Source of the DNA: Spartobacteria bacterium
Lineage (GTDB): Bacteria > Verrucomicrobiota > Verrucomicrobiia > Chthoniobacterales > Chthoniobacteraceae
NCBI GenBank assembly: GCA_025350985.1
Contig: JANXWU010000005.1
Location: forward strand, 1 to 6,334
Length of the DNA: 6,334 nucleotides
Reading direction: 5' to 3'
This document shows positions 5,848 to 6,334 of this stretch, piece by piece. Every line of letters starts with the position of its first letter. The first letter of the stretch is position 1. Made by a program: the position numbers and the translations under genes. Below the pieces are notes generated by a model. The model saw nothing but the letters and a program-made list of their open reading frames with translations, had not been told where the DNA came from and made no database searches.

Positions 5848-5893
5848 ATCGCGGTCGTTGCGTCGCTGCACTTTTGCTCTAGCATTCGCGCCA

Positions 5894-6334
5894 ATGGACG
5901 AGCGGTTTCATCGTTTCCGACAAAAAATCACCGGCCTCGCGCAACAGTGGCGAGCGCCGCTGATCGCGCTGCGCAACCGGCTGCTGGCGGGCATCGCGGT
6001 GTCGATTCCGCTCGTCGTCACGATTTGGGTTTTGAACGTCGCCTACAATTTCATCAGCGGCATCAGCGAGCCGTATTTGAAAATCTTCGGCATCAACTAT
6101 CCGGGCATTCCCTTTCTGGTCACGCTCGCGCTCTTGCTCGTGGTCGGAACAATGGCGACGCACGTCATCGGGCGGCGCGTGCTGGGTTTCGCCGAACGGA
6201 TGCTGATGCGCGTGCCGGTGGTGGCGACAATTTACGCCGGCGTGAAGCACATTGCGGACTCGCTCAAGGGCTTCAACAACACCGCCAATTTCAAGCGCGT
6301 GGTTTACATCGAATACCCGTCGGAAGGCTGCAAA
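5894..6334 (+). CDS. DUF502 family membrane protein, N-terminal part (3' truncated by window)
   Basis: The frame is open from ATG 5894 to the window end, giving 147 residues. It matches the DUF502 family of bacterial inner-membrane proteins of unknown molecular function. After a basic, cytoplasmic-looking N-terminus, RNRLLAGIAVSIPLVVTIWV (27-46) gives the family's 'G..v..P..iTiwv' first helix (about 31-55). The connecting part, GINYPGIPF at 66-74, leads to a second helix at about 72-92 (LVTLALLLVVGTMATH), then IGRRVLGFAERMLMRVP and the most typical segment VPVVATIYAGVKHIADSL at 107-124. FKRVVYIEYPSEGCK at the right edge corresponds to the start of the family's C-terminal soluble domain. Family members have roughly 200 residues, so perhaps 50-70 are missing. 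The gene is divergent from the ABC exporter across a 182-bp gap that contains the inverted repeat. No Shine-Dalgarno motif precedes the ATG. Confidence 0.88.
   Translation, partial: MDERFHRFRQKITGLAQQWRAPLIALRNRLLAGIAVSIPLVVTIWVLNVAYNFISGISEPYLKIFGINYPGIPFLVTLALLLVVGTMATHVIGRRVLGFAERMLMRVPVVATIYAGVKHIADSLKGFNNTANFKRVVYIEYPSEGCK

Noticed and set aside
4710..5882. A 390-codon open frame on the plus strand, antisense to the ABC exporter
   Set aside because: Its product is a low-complexity string rich in Arg, Glu and His without any domain, as expected opposite a GC-rich gene; the minus-strand frame carries all ABC motifs.
5858..5885. TTGCGT, 16 bases, TAGCAT as a promoter for the DUF502 gene
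   Set aside because: Only partial matches to the sigma-70 boxes; such matches are common by chance, and sigma preferences of this organism are unknown.

Overview
The window is 6.3 kb of GC-rich bacterial chromosome that looks like ordinary housekeeping and accessory territory. I see no phage, CRISPR, insertion-sequence transposase, tRNA or rRNA. Several features point weakly to Verrucomicrobiota or a neighbouring phylum: the style of the HolA C-terminus, a small protein beginning MGDKSPK, a mitochondrial-type enoyl thioester reductase, intergenic palindromic repeats with GTCATTCTGAAC-type ends, and no Shine-Dalgarno motif before any start. This placement is inference from remembered families, not from a search.

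Layout from left to right: (1) 1-690 (+) is the 3' part of holA, the DNA polymerase III delta subunit, cut by the window edge. (2) 763-909 (+) is a 48-residue two-helix membrane protein resembling the lmo0937/DUF5670 family. (3) 980-1162 (+) is a 60-residue histidine-rich, probably disordered protein. (4) 1187-1813 (-) is a membrane-anchored C39-like cysteine peptidase. (5) 1809-1916 is a 108-bp palindromic repeat whose left end contains the start codon of that peptidase. (6) 1937-2926 (-) is an MECR/Etr-type NADPH-dependent 2-enoyl thioester reductase. (7) 2948-3871 (+) is a cation diffusion facilitator that starts only 21 bp from the divergent reductase. (8) 3872-3926 is a short convergent gap with a CGCAGAGG-type repeat remnant and a small hairpin. 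(9) 3927-5711 (-) is an MsbA-like ABC exporter with permease and ATPase in one chain. (10) 5758-5847 is a 24-bp inverted repeat (23/24 match) in the divergent gap. (11) 5894-6334 (+) is the start of a DUF502 membrane protein cut by the right edge.

The genes do not form one pathway. HolA serves replication, the reductase fits fatty-acid elongation, the CDF and ABC proteins are inner-membrane exporters, and the peptidase and DUF502 protein act at the envelope. The reductase and peptidase share a strand and could be co-transcribed through the repeat. No convincing new multi-gene system is present. The most interesting parts are the two palindromic repeat elements, the peptidase start codon inside one of them, and the two very small genes near the left end.
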